From Ch128b sp964527925 (lineage in GTDB: Bacteria > Bacteroidota > Ignavibacteria > Ch128b), in NCBI GenBank assembly GCA_964527925.1, contig CAZGQO010000003.1:124001-188000 (forward strand): a stretch of DNA of 64,000 bases. The letters are read 5' to 3'. The translations under genes were made by a program, and so were the position numbers. Below, piece by piece: positions 1 through 8,142 of this stretch (its first letter is position 1; every line of letters begins with the position of its first letter). The notes below the pieces were generated by a model. That model did not search any database and was not told the DNA's origin. It saw only the letters and a list, made by a program, of their open reading frames with translations.

Positions 1-2065
1 TACCATCTTTAGAAATAATCAATTCATAATATCTTTTGATTTGAAGAAGATTAAAAATTCCATTGCCCTCCAGTTTTATTCTGTTAGTGAAGACATATTC
101 CCCCGCTTCATTAAAATCGAATTTATATTCACCGCGCGAATGGAAGACATCTGTTAATAGAATAAAGATATCGCTTATTAATCGTACAAAAATTGTGCTT
201 AACATTGAAACAGGATAAATATCGAACCAATAAATATTTCTGCTTGTTATAAATGGAATTCTAATTGCAGCCATGTAAAAATGGTATAATGCGTCTTTTC
301 TTTTACCAATGTAGCTTGTGAAGTAAAAAACTTCATCATCATTAAAGAAGGTTGCAATCGATCCACTGCTAGATTCGATATAAGGAATGTTAAACGGATC
401 AATTTTTACTTCCCAAACTTCCTTTAAACTTTTTTCTCCATATTGAAATTCAACCTCATATTTATCCCCAAATTCAAACATGAAAGCATCTTTAATTTTG
501 CTGTCTATTTCAAGTGGCTGAATTTTATCATCTTGTGCAGGATAATCGTACGATTTAAGTTCATATCGATTATTTTTATTTACAAGAAAGTGTCCGAAAG
601 GAAATTGAATCGTCGAAGAACCAACTTTATCATTCTTTTGAAATTGAAAATGTATATGTGGTTCAGGTGAACGACCACTATTTCCACATAAACCAATAAT
701 ACCCCCTTTTTCAACTTCATCTCCTTCCTTAACTTTTACCGAATCTTTTTTGAGATGAGAAACAGCCGAAAACAATCCCTGACCATGATCAATTATTACA
801 GTATTACCCCAGTTCTGCTTGATGTTTATTTTTCCTATCTCATTTTCCTCTACACCATCAACAACTTTCACAACCTTACCTTTGTAAACCGCAACGACTG
901 GTAAATTATAACAATGGAAATCATTTAATTTTATTCCACTATCTTTAAATGTTTTATTCTCTTCATCAGTTATTACAAAGTCAAATGCATATCGCCATTC
1001 AGCTTTATGAGTAAATTCGCCGTCGAATGCTTGTGAAACAGTCCACTCACCATTAAATGGCAATCTCGCATTCATAAATTTGTATTTTTCAAATCTTGAT
1101 CTTTGATTTATGTGATAATAATAATTTTCTTCTGGCGAACCTGGTTTGAAGTAAAGCAAAACAAGTTTATCAGACTTTGATCGAAATTTTAATGAATAGA
1201 CAACAAGGAAAACAGTAAAATTAAATGGTAAAACAAAAACATTGAGATTAACATTTTTGAGTACTCGAAAAAGTACGATCGTGAAAACAAACACAATTAA
1301 TGTGCTGAAAAAGGAAAGAATAATTGATCTGTTTGATGGAATGACTAACGAACCACCCAATGCAATTGAGACAAGAATTGCATTTATGCTAATTAAAATC
1401 CCATGAGTCGAAGCTGATGTGATTGAAAATATATTCATCAATATAATTGAAACTAAATAACCCAATAAAATCAGCACTGTCATTATTCTTGAGAATAATA
1501 AAATTGAAAGGAATATAATCAAACCTGAAACCCAGTGAGGTTGTAAAATAATTAAACCTAAATTAATGAGAAAAGAATTCAACCATGAAGGTAATAAATC
1601 TAAACTTAGTGAAACTGTAAATACTATGCTATTGGACTCAAACAAATTCATTTCACGATTGAACAGAATGAATAAATAAAAACTTAAAAGAAACGGGAGA
1701 CTTAAACCTGGCAAATTAAAAGCGAAGGCAAAATAATTCTCAATACTTGTAATAATGAAAAAATTTATAAGAAGAAATAAGATTAAAATCGGAATGAAAT
1801 ATTCATTAGGTTTATAAAAGAAACTCAAAGCAGCGCCAAATAACAAACCATTGAAACCATAAAATCCTTCTCTAACTTTCTTCTCATCAAAATTTAAAAT
1901 CAACGCAATTAAATTTGTAATTAAAGTAGAAAACAGAATTATTGATCCATTGATTGGGTTAATGAATGTCGCACATAAAACCAGAAAACCAAACCATCTC
2001 CTGTTTGAAAAGAAAATCTGCGAGTAACTAAATACTGTTGAATCAATCAGGATTGACAGGTTCAT
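1..2065 (-). CDS. Urea transporter-M23 peptidase fusion (3' end beyond window)
   Basis: The reading frame is open from an ATG at 2065 to the window edge (688 codons seen) without a stop. Residues about 1-300 are strongly hydrophobic and carry urea-transporter (UT/SLC14 family) hallmarks: an early NPINGS segment, a GFYGFNGLLFGAAL segment and a late LPFNFTVFL segment. Residues about 340-480 form an M23/LytM-like domain, with GLCGNSGR followed by the HxH zinc motif at about 470-472. The usual HxxxD motif is replaced by a wider H352...D361 spacing, so activity is not certain. A further 200 residues of unknown fold follow. The ATG overlaps the stop of the upstream decarboxylase gene (ATGA), which suggests translational coupling. 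A channel for urea or a small amide joined to an envelope peptidase is my reading; the substrate is unknown. Confidence 0.82.
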   Translation of the reverse strand, partial: MNLSILIDSTVFSYSQIFFSNRRWFGFLVLCATFINPINGSIILFSTLITNLIALILNFDEKKVREGFYGFNGLLFGAALSFFYKPNEYFIPILILFLLINFFIITSIENYFAFAFNLPGLSLPFLLSFYLFILFNREMNLFESNSIVFTVSLSLDLLPSWLNSFLINLGLIILQPHWVSGLIIFLSILLFSRIMTVLILLGYLVSIILMNIFSITSASTHGILISINAILVSIALGGSLVIPSNRSIILSFFSTLIVFVFTIVLFRVLKNVNLNVFVLPFNFTVFLVVYSLKFRSKSDKLVLLYFKPGSPEENYYYHINQRSRFEKYKFMNARLPFNGEWTVSQAFDGEFTHKAEWRYAFDFVITDEENKTFKDSGIKLNDFHCYNLPVVAVYKGKVVKVVDGVEENEIGKINIKQNWGNTVIIDHGQGLFSAVSHLKKDSVKVKEGDEVEKGGIIGLCGNSGRSPEPHIHFQFQKNDKVGSSTIQFPFGHFLVNKNNRYELKSYDYPAQDDKIQPLEIDSKIKDAFMFEFGDKYEVEFQYGEKSLKEVWEVKIDPFNIPYIESSSGSIATFFNDDEVFYFTSYIGKRKDALYHFYMAAIRIPFITSRNIYWFDIYPVSMLSTIFVRLISDIFILLTDVFHSRGEYKFDFNEAGEYVFTNRIKLEGNGIFNLLQIKRYYELIISKDG

Positions 2066-3420
2066 CGACTTTTAAGTTTCGCAGGGATTCTTTCTTGTTG
2101 AAGGATGTATTCGAGTGATTCAGCTTCTCTAATTATCTCTACAGTTCCATCTTCAAGAATCATCACAACATTTGGTCTTAAATTTATGAATTGCATCCAT
2201 TGAGTCATATTGTATGCACCAACATTATGAAAAATTATCTGTTTACCAGTTGGAATTGGTGGTAAATAAACTCCATCTCTCAACATATCAATATTCATAC
2301 ACAAATTACCATAGATGATGGATTCATCTCTAACTTCACCATAAAATTCTGTGGTTGATATTTTGTGTCTGTACCAGAAACTGGTGAACAATAAATTTAC
2401 CCCAGCATCTACAATAATAGCTTGTTTTCCATTACTTAATCTTTTATTTGCAACAACTGTAGTAATCAAATAACCAGCATCGTCAATTAACGCACGGCCA
2501 GTTTCTAATATTAATTGAGGCAGTTCATCGGATCTTAATCCTTGATTCAGAATTCCTGCTGTAATTGCATCAGCGTAATCTTCCAGTGAAGGTACAACAA
2601 CACTAGAATCAAGATAATAGTATTGCAATGAATTTTTGCTTGCGAATCCTCCACCAAGATCCAAATAATCAAGTTGATGATTGTATTCATACTTAATTCT
2701 TTTGTAAAGCTCAGTCATTTTAGATGCAGCAATTTTATAAGCATCGGTTGAAACAACATAAGTTCCGATGTGGGTATGCAACCCAACGAGATTTAAATTA
2801 TCTGCAATCATAATTCGTCTGATGGCTTCGTAGGCTTCACCATTTTCGTAATTAAATCCAAATCTATCCCACTTTGGATAAATTCCTGTATCCATATTAA
2901 TTCGAATTGCAACATTTGCTTTTAATTTTAATTCATCTGTCAGTTCAATCAATCTAAATAGTTCATCTAAATGGTCAATATGAATTAAAGCACTATCTTT
3001 TATAGCTTCTACCAATGCTGAATCAGTTTTATGGGGACCATTAAAAATTATTTTATTTCCTGGAACTCCAAGATGTTTGGCTTTATCGTATTCAAATTTA
3101 GAAACAACTTCAGCCCATGAACCTTCTTGATGAAAGATTGTACAAACCGCATCGAGATAATTTGTTTTATATGACCAGGTAAATTGAACTTTGGGATATC
3201 TTGTCTTAAAAATTCTTTGAGCTTTCCTTTGATTGAGTCTGATAGTTTTTTCTGATAAAACAAAAAGCGGTGAACCAAATTTTTCTACTAATTCAACGAC
3301 AGGTATATTCTCAATTCGTTCTAAAACTGTAAGAATGCCTACTTTACCAAATTTGCCAACAAATAGTGGTTTCTGTTTTGTAATGATTGGCTTGGTGTAT
3401 TTTAATTTTTGTTCTGCCAT
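2062..3420 (-). CDS. LysA-like PLP-dependent decarboxylase (fold type III)
   Basis: This 452-residue protein has the alanine-racemase-fold barrel and C-terminal beta domain of diaminopimelate/ornithine-type decarboxylases. The PLP lysine is in WSYKTNY (about K85), a glycine-rich phosphate-binding segment DLGGGF lies near the middle, and the C-terminal GNLCMNID...HNVGAY region corresponds to the LysA active-site Cys and the Gly-Ala-Tyr element. LysA normally has C-E-S-G-D here. The replacement by C-M-N-I-D argues that the substrate is not plain meso-diaminopimelate. It starts at ATG 3420 with a GGAG ribosome site and overlaps the ATP-grasp stop by one base. Its context between an ATP-grasp enzyme and a transporter/peptidase suggests a specialised pathway and not housekeeping lysine synthesis. 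Confidence 0.85.
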   Translation of the reverse strand: MAEQKLKYTKPIITKQKPLFVGKFGKVGILTVLERIENIPVVELVEKFGSPLFVLSEKTIRLNQRKAQRIFKTRYPKVQFTWSYKTNYLDAVCTIFHQEGSWAEVVSKFEYDKAKHLGVPGNKIIFNGPHKTDSALVEAIKDSALIHIDHLDELFRLIELTDELKLKANVAIRINMDTGIYPKWDRFGFNYENGEAYEAIRRIMIADNLNLVGLHTHIGTYVVSTDAYKIAASKMTELYKRIKYEYNHQLDYLDLGGGFASKNSLQYYYLDSSVVVPSLEDYADAITAGILNQGLRSDELPQLILETGRALIDDAGYLITTVVANKRLSNGKQAIIVDAGVNLLFTSFWYRHKISTTEFYGEVRDESIIYGNLCMNIDMLRDGVYLPPIPTGKQIIFHNVGAYNMTQWMQFINLRPNVVMILEDGTVEIIREAESLEYILQQERIPAKLKSR

Positions 3421-4454
3421 TATAATTCTCCATAAATTGATATCTGTTCATAAATTTTCATATCTGTAATTAGATCAATAGAGCATCGAACAAACATTTT
3501 TCCGATTTCATAACTATTAAATGGTTCAACTTCTTGACCTAACGCAATAAGTAAAATCGTGTAAGGTAAATTTTGTCCCGCTGCTTGAGTAAGATAAACC
3601 CAGGCTGGTAACCGAGGATTAACTTCTAACAAATAATATTTCCCATCATTTTTCGATTTTAATATTTCAAGTTCTAATCCACTTCTCCACTTAATGGCTT
3701 CTATGAATTTGTGAGTAATTTCGAGTAAATTCTCATCGTAAATTGTAACCCCAGCCCAACCTTTGCCCTTTTCAGTGATATAAAGTTTTCTCATCGCAAC
3801 CGCACCAATCGTTTTGCCGGTTCCATCGCCTAAAGCACAAACATTCAATTCATCGCCAACCAAGAATTCCTGAATTAAAACAGGCAACCCCCATTTCGAT
3901 GCTATTCTGGCAAAATTACCATAAGCTTCTTCTAACGAATAGCAGATGTGAGCTTCGTAAAAAATCCCTTTTACAACAACAGGCAGATTTAATTCTTTTA
4001 AAACATCGGAAATCTGGCTTTGTGAATTTAAAACATATGTCTTGGGAGTCAAGATTCCATTTTTATCACAAAACTGGACCAGTTTGTCTTTTGATCTTTT
4101 ATCCAAATTTTCTGATGTGGGTAAAAAAGTTTTAATTCCTAATGATGATAATTCTTCAGATATGTAAAGAAAATTGTAAAGTTCAGAATCCAGGGTTGGA
4201 ATAATTACATCCAATTTTTCTTTTGCATGAATATATTTTAATCTTTCAAGCAATGCCTCCGGTCCTTGAGATGGATAAGGAATCATGTATGACCTGGATT
4301 TAATCTCATTCATGTAAATACCAGGCTCAAGATTATCATAATGCAATCCAATAATTTCACCATTAAAATCAGGATGGCTAAGAATGGAACGAATAACTGG
4401 AACTCCGGGACCAGGATTATCTGTATTGTTCAAACCGGTTACAGCAACTTTCAT
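3420..4454 (-). CDS. ATP-grasp family ligase
   Basis: This 344-residue ATP-grasp enzyme resembles the carbamoyl-phosphate-synthase-like/PylC-like group. Residues 1-115 form a pre-ATP-grasp Rossmann-like domain. The lid and ATP-binding strands follow (LPVVVKG near 155 and VLIQEFLVGDELN near 195), then the metal-binding LLEVNPR motif near 275. Such enzymes join a carboxylate to an amine or thiol through an acyl phosphate; the substrates here are unknown. The start is ATG 4454 behind a GAGGA ribosome site, one base after the PqqD-like stop. Its position between a PqqD-like peptide-binding protein and a decarboxylase suggests work on an amino acid or peptide. Confidence 0.85.
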   Translation of the reverse strand: MKVAVTGLNNTDNPGPGVPVIRSILSHPDFNGEIIGLHYDNLEPGIYMNEIKSRSYMIPYPSQGPEALLERLKYIHAKEKLDVIIPTLDSELYNFLYISEELSSLGIKTFLPTSENLDKRSKDKLVQFCDKNGILTPKTYVLNSQSQISDVLKELNLPVVVKGIFYEAHICYSLEEAYGNFARIASKWGLPVLIQEFLVGDELNVCALGDGTGKTIGAVAMRKLYITEKGKGWAGVTIYDENLLEITHKFIEAIKWRSGLELEILKSKNDGKYYLLEVNPRLPAWVYLTQAAGQNLPYTILLIALGQEVEPFNSYEIGKMFVRCSIDLITDMKIYEQISIYGEL

Positions 4455-4455
4455 T

Positions 4456-4698
4456 TTATTCCTCGAGAAGCTGGTAAGATTTTAATTGATTGATAAATTC
4501 AATTAAATCCTTTTCTGCAATTAAGGGTGGGACATCGAAAGACTGGACAAGGGAGTTTAGAATTTCTTCGGTGGAAAAATTTTCTTTAATTTTTTGAATA
4601 ATGAAAAGAGCTGTTTCATTTAGCAGGAATGTATCACCTGTAGAACCATTGAAAGCAAAACCGCTTTCACTTAATGCAAGATTTTTATTTAATTTCAT
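4456..4698 (-). CDS. PqqD-like protein (possible peptide-recognition element)
   Basis: This small 80-residue protein has the PqqD/RRE layout. It opens with a short beta hairpin containing F-N-G-S-T-G-D-T-F-L-L-N, then a helix (ETALFIIQKI), a TEEIL turn and C-terminal winged helices. In known RiPP and related pathways PqqD-like proteins bind a leader peptide or carrier and present it to modifying enzymes. Here it is the first gene of a four-gene operon with ATP-grasp, decarboxylase and transporter/peptidase. I found no precursor-peptide gene in the 50 bases separating it from tRNA-Glu. AAAGGA lies at a good distance from the ATG. The name rests on the sequence pattern alone. Confidence 0.75.
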   Translation of the reverse strand: MKLNKNLALSESGFAFNGSTGDTFLLNETALFIIQKIKENFSTEEILNSLVQSFDVPPLIAEKDLIEFINQLKSYQLLEE

Positions 4699-4699
4699 T

Positions 4700-4736
4700 G
4701 AGAGAGTCCTTTTTAATTTTTAATCCCCCCTCTCTC
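4700..4736 (-). promoter_or_regulatory. Inverted repeat in leader of the PqqD operon
   Basis: A perfect 7-bp inverted repeat (GAGAGAG at 4700-4706, CTCTCTC at 4730-4736) brackets the ribosome-binding AAAGGA just before the ATG at 4698. The folded leader would place the ribosome site in the loop. Low-complexity purine and pyrimidine tracts make a chance match plausible. Confidence 0.3.
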
Positions 4737-4748
4737 TTGAGAATTTTG

Positions 4749-4820
4749 TGACCCCAACGGGAATCGAACCCGTATTTTCACCTTGAAAGAGTGATGTCCT
4801 AACCGTTAGACGATGGGGCC
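4749..4820 (-). tRNA. tRNA-Glu (TTC)
   Basis: The cloverleaf is complete: a 7-bp acceptor stem (GGCCCCA with TGGGGTC), anticodon loop CTTTCAA giving anticodon TTC, and T-loop GGTTCGATTCC. The discriminator A is at 4749. CCA is not encoded. It is the last of three minus-strand tRNA genes lying directly upstream of the PqqD operon. Confidence 0.96.
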
Positions 4821-4828
4821 AAATTTGG

Positions 4829-4902
4829 GGTGAGCGACGGGGCTCGAACCCGTGACCACCAGAGCCACAATCTGGTGCTCTACCAACTGAGCTACGCTCA
4901 CC
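4829..4902 (-). tRNA. tRNA-His (GTG)
   Basis: Acceptor GTGAGCG pairs with CGCTCAC, and the loop TTGTGGC gives anticodon GTG. The extra G at position -1 (4902) faces C73, as expected for histidine tRNA. The following three bases read CCA, so the tail may be encoded. Confidence 0.96.
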
Positions 4903-4923
4903 ATAGTTTTATGCACATTATCG

Positions 4924-4997
<74 letters not shown>

Positions 4998-5242
4998 ATA
5001 ATATAAAAATTAAGATAATCTAATTACCAGTCAAATCATTCAATAGTAGCTCTTAATATTCAGGATTCTTGGTCGAGCGCTTATGGCTTCAAACTTTTAA
5101 AGAACAATCTAAATTTTAAGAAAATACTCTTGCGACTATTTTAATGTTCCAGATTGTCAATTGAATAAATTACAATTAAAATCAACTCAAAAAGCGATGC
5201 AAATTTATAAAATTATATTTTCTTTTCAAAAAAACTTGCCGT

Positions 5243-5638
5243 TCAGGATTTTTTTGGTGTATCTTCAGGTAATTGAATAAATTTTTTCAATTTTTCAAAT
5301 AATTCTTTCTTAGACATTGGTTTGGAAATATATTCATCACAACCAACATTCAATAGCTTTTCGCGATCACCAGCAAGTGCATATGCAGTCAGAGCGATAA
5401 CTGGAATGTGTTTTAATTTTTCAGATTTGCGAATGTCTTTTATAACATCTACCCCGTCTTTGCGGCCAGGCAAGTTAATATCAAGTAATATCAGATCCAC
5501 ATCATTCTTTTCAAGATATTCCATTGTCTCTTCATAAGTTTCTGTAAAATCAACCTGACATTTATCTTTGAGTAATGTCCGCACAAGCAGAGCACTTTCA
5601 AGATGATCTTCTACATAAAGTATTTTTGGTTTTTCCAT
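5243..5638 (-). CDS. Stand-alone CheY-like response regulator receiver
   Basis: This 131-residue protein is a single receiver domain with no output domain. The acidic pair is E10/D11, the phospho-acceptor is D53 in LLLDINLPG, the switch threonine is T84 and the conserved lysine is K106 in ISKP. The sequence type (CDEYISKP near the C-terminus) is that of receivers found in hybrid kinases, so it probably takes a phosphate from such a kinase elsewhere. A close paralogue lies at 31170-31571. It is monocistronic, divergent from the T9SS cargo gene on the right, and nothing nearby shows its partner. Confidence 0.9.
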   Translation of the reverse strand: MEKPKILYVEDHLESALLVRTLLKDKCQVDFTETYEETMEYLEKNDVDLILLDINLPGRKDGVDVIKDIRKSEKLKHIPVIALTAYALAGDREKLLNVGCDEYISKPMSKKELFEKLKKFIQLPEDTPKKS

Positions 5639-5738
5639 AGATGACTCTCAAATTGTTTTTTTCTTATGTAATTTAAACAAAATTCTAATTTCTAAACAAT
5701 TATATTTGCTCGGTGATTTTAAAAATAAAGGTGTAACT

Positions 5739-6698
5739 ATGAAAACAGTTTTTTACATACTATTAATATTTCAAACATCACTTTTTTCTCAAAGTATTGT
5801 TATCAACAAATTCTTCAACAGTGGAAAATCAAATGGACAGGATGATGCAGTTGAGCTACTTGTAGTGGAAAGAAACCTTAATCTTCAAGGAATGTTGATC
5901 AAAGATTTTTCGAGCAGCATGAATAATGACAATGGTGGAAAATATGTATTCACTTCAAATTCACTCTGGCAAAAAGTTCCGAGAGGAACATTAATAGTTA
6001 TTCGTGTATCAAATCAAAGTCTTGATACAGATACAAGTGATTATGTTTTAGATGTAGGACTCAAAGATACTTTATACTTTCATCAACTTGGAACTGGAAT
6101 ATTTGATATTGCAACAACTGAATTAGTAATGATAAAATCTGCTGGAAGTGATACTTCAGGGGTGGAAGGAAGCATTCATGCATTTGCGTCAGGAAGTGCT
6201 GGAAACTTTTTCAATCTTGCTCCCAATCCAAAACTAAGAAGCCCAAGAGGTTCTGGAACGGGCAGATTTGCTTACGCAAAAAACTCAACTTCTTCGATTG
6301 CAGATTTTGATGGGACTGATGCTGATACTTCTTCTACATTGACACTTGGTCAACCAAATAATGAAACAAACGCTGCATTTTTTTCATACTTGCGTACAGG
6401 TCGAACTAATGTGGAATCAGAAAGTTTATTATTAAAAGAGTTTGAACTTTATGATAATTATCCTAATCCTTTTAATGCTGTAACAAAAATTTCATTTCGA
6501 TTAAACAAAGAAGATAAAATTGATTTGAGTGTTTATAACTTATTAGGCAATCAAATAACAAATCTTGCTAAGGGTCATTACAGAACTGGCGTGTATAATT
6601 TTACATTTGATGGCAGCTTACTACCAAGTGGTGTTTATATTTACCAACTCAAAACATTGAAAGGAATTATTAGTAAAAAGATGGTGATGATTAAGTAA
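5739..6698 (+). CDS. Secreted protein with lamin-tail-like domain and T9SS sorting domain
   Basis: Translation most likely starts at ATG 5739 (AAAGGTG upstream), which gives a clean signal peptide, MKTVFYILLIFQTSLFSQ. An in-frame codon 33 bases earlier would add an unlikely hydrophilic tail in front. The N-terminal half (INKFFNSGKSNGQDDAVELLV and following beta segments) resembles lamin-tail-domain proteins that begin with an 'E-ynGg' type motif. The last 85 residues are a type A type IX secretion sorting domain: YPNPFN, then VYNLLGNQ, then LPSGVYIYQL and a basic end. The protein should be exported and anchored or released at the cell surface through PorU/PorV. Its specific job is unknown. 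Confidence 0.85.
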   Translation: MKTVFYILLIFQTSLFSQSIVINKFFNSGKSNGQDDAVELLVVERNLNLQGMLIKDFSSSMNNDNGGKYVFTSNSLWQKVPRGTLIVIRVSNQSLDTDTSDYVLDVGLKDTLYFHQLGTGIFDIATTELVMIKSAGSDTSGVEGSIHAFASGSAGNFFNLAPNPKLRSPRGSGTGRFAYAKNSTSSIADFDGTDADTSSTLTLGQPNNETNAAFFSYLRTGRTNVESESLLLKEFELYDNYPNPFNAVTKISFRLNKEDKIDLSVYNLLGNQITNLAKGHYRTGVYNFTFDGSLLPSGVYIYQLKTLKGIISKKMVMIK

Positions 6699-6725
6699 TA
6701 TTTTTTTAAAATATGTTTTGAGACA

Positions 6726-6760
6726 AAAAGAGCGAAGAAAAACTTCGCTCTTTTATTTTA
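6726..6760. terminator. Bidirectional rho-independent terminator
   Basis: A perfect hairpin (AAAGAGCGAAG, AAAA loop, CTTCGCTCTTT) has T-rich tracts on the plus strand and A-rich sequence on the left. It lies between the convergent ends of the T9SS cargo gene (ends 6698) and the oxidoreductase gamma gene (ends 6777), so it can serve both. Confidence 0.85.
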
Positions 6761-6776
6761 ATTTTTTTTGATTTAA

Positions 6777-7331
6777 TCAAACATTACTTAGTAATTTTTC
6801 AGATAATTGCCTTCCGATCTCTAACGCTACTTTATTGAGAGGAATTAGTTTATGATAATGTTTAGGAAGAACTTGTTCTAATCCATAAATAATCGATTCA
6901 TTTTCAACTATTCGAATTACTTCATTAAGTGCACCTAACATAACCATATTCATCACTCGAAGATTATTTAATTTGTTTGCTTCTTCAGTTGCAGGAATAG
7001 GAAAAATGTTAATGTCTGTGCGTGTCGGTGAATTAATTATGTTAGTTGAATCATAAAACAAATTTCCACCTGGTTTCACTGCCAATTCAAATTTATCTAG
7101 TGATGGTTGATTTAAAGCTACAACAGAATCGAATCGCGAAACAATAGGTGAACTAATCAACTCATCGGATATAATTGTAATGCAATTAGCAGTGCCACCA
7201 CGCATTTCAGGTCCATATGAGGGCATCCAGCAAACCTCTTTTCCTTCTTTCATTCCTGCATAACATAGAATCATACCCATAGTTAAAACGCCCTGCCCGC
7301 CAAATCCAGCAAAAATGGTTTCGTGTTTCAT
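6777..7331 (-). CDS. korC: 2-oxoacid:ferredoxin oxidoreductase, gamma subunit
   Basis: This 184-residue protein is the gamma (PFOR/POR catalytic gamma) subunit of a four-subunit 2-oxoacid oxidoreductase. It begins with the typical ETIFAGFGGQGVLTMG glycine-rich motif and has PSYGPEMRGGTANC, which is strongly conserved in OorC/VorC/KorC subunits. It ends the operon ferredoxin-alpha-beta-gamma. The start ATG shares one base with the beta-subunit stop. The enzyme oxidatively decarboxylates a 2-oxoacid to an acyl-CoA with reduced ferredoxin. Gene order matches OorDABC, so 2-oxoglutarate is one candidate; branched-chain oxoacids are equally plausible given the neighbours. Confidence 0.9.
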   Translation of the reverse strand: MKHETIFAGFGGQGVLTMGMILCYAGMKEGKEVCWMPSYGPEMRGGTANCITIISDELISSPIVSRFDSVVALNQPSLDKFELAVKPGGNLFYDSTNIINSPTRTDINIFPIPATEEANKLNNLRVMNMVMLGALNEVIRIVENESIIYGLEQVLPKHYHKLIPLNKVALEIGRQLSEKLLSNV

Positions 7332-8140
7332 CAGTTTTCCTCCTTCGGTACTTTAAGATCGCCAAGTGGATAGAATGGAATTAGTTTTTCTTCAACAAAT
7401 TTATTTGATTCAACAGGAGTCATTTTCCAGTTTGAGGGACAGTTTGAAACTATTTCGATAAAACATGTCCCCTTTTTATTCATTAGATACTGAAAAGATT
7501 TCTGAATAGCTTTTTTAGCTTTTCGAACATTTGATGCAGTATTAACTGCTTGCCTAGTTACATAATAAGTACCGGGTAATTGAGCAACAAGATCTGTGAT
7601 TTTAAGTGGATATCCCATCTGCTTAACATCTCTTCCATATGGAGTTGTTGTTGTAACCATTCCCGGTAAAGTTGTTGGAGCCATCTGTCCACTTGTCATT
7701 CCATAAACAGCATTATTAATGAAAATAATTAAAATATTTTCGCCGCGATTGCATGTATGAATTGTTTCAGCTGTACCAATTGCAGCAAGATCTCCATCGC
7801 CCTGATAAGTAAAAACCAATTTATCTGGCAGAACTCTGATAATTCCCGTTGCAACTGCTGTTGCACGACCATGCGCTGCTTCTTGCATATCGATATCCAA
7901 ATAATTATAAGCAAAGACAGCACAACCGACCGGTGCAATTCCAATCACTTTATCTTGAATATCCATCTCTTCTATAACTTCCATCAACAATCGATGAACG
8001 ACACCATGACCACAACCAGGACAATAATGAAAATCAACATCAGTCAATGTTTTGGGCTTTCTATAAACAAGATTTTCAGCAACACAGATATCTTCTTCAA
8101 GAAAATTCTGTTCTTCTTTATTTACTACTTTTTCTTCCAT
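7331..8140 (-). CDS. korB: 2-oxoacid:ferredoxin oxidoreductase, beta (TPP-binding) subunit
   Basis: This 269-residue subunit binds thiamine diphosphate. It shows the FHYCPGCGHG motif near residue 40, the GDGDLAAIG Mg/TPP motif and NNAVYGMTSGQMAPTT. These are the hallmarks of KorB/VorA/OorB beta chains, and the length is normal. The start lies two bases after the alpha-subunit stop, with AAAGGAG in front. It works with the alpha and gamma chains and the small ferredoxin encoded upstream as a soluble cytoplasmic complex. Confidence 0.93.
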   Translation of the reverse strand: MEEKVVNKEEQNFLEEDICVAENLVYRKPKTLTDVDFHYCPGCGHGVVHRLLMEVIEEMDIQDKVIGIAPVGCAVFAYNYLDIDMQEAAHGRATAVATGIIRVLPDKLVFTYQGDGDLAAIGTAETIHTCNRGENILIIFINNAVYGMTSGQMAPTTLPGMVTTTTPYGRDVKQMGYPLKITDLVAQLPGTYYVTRQAVNTASNVRKAKKAIQKSFQYLMNKKGTCFIEIVSNCPSNWKMTPVESNKFVEEKLIPFYPLGDLKVPKEEN

Positions 8141-8142
8141 GG

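Noticed and set aside
443..670. Plus-strand reading frame of 75 codons
   Set aside because: It lies opposite the urea-transporter/M23 gene, is rich in Phe/Ile from antisense AT-rich sequence and has no ribosome site.
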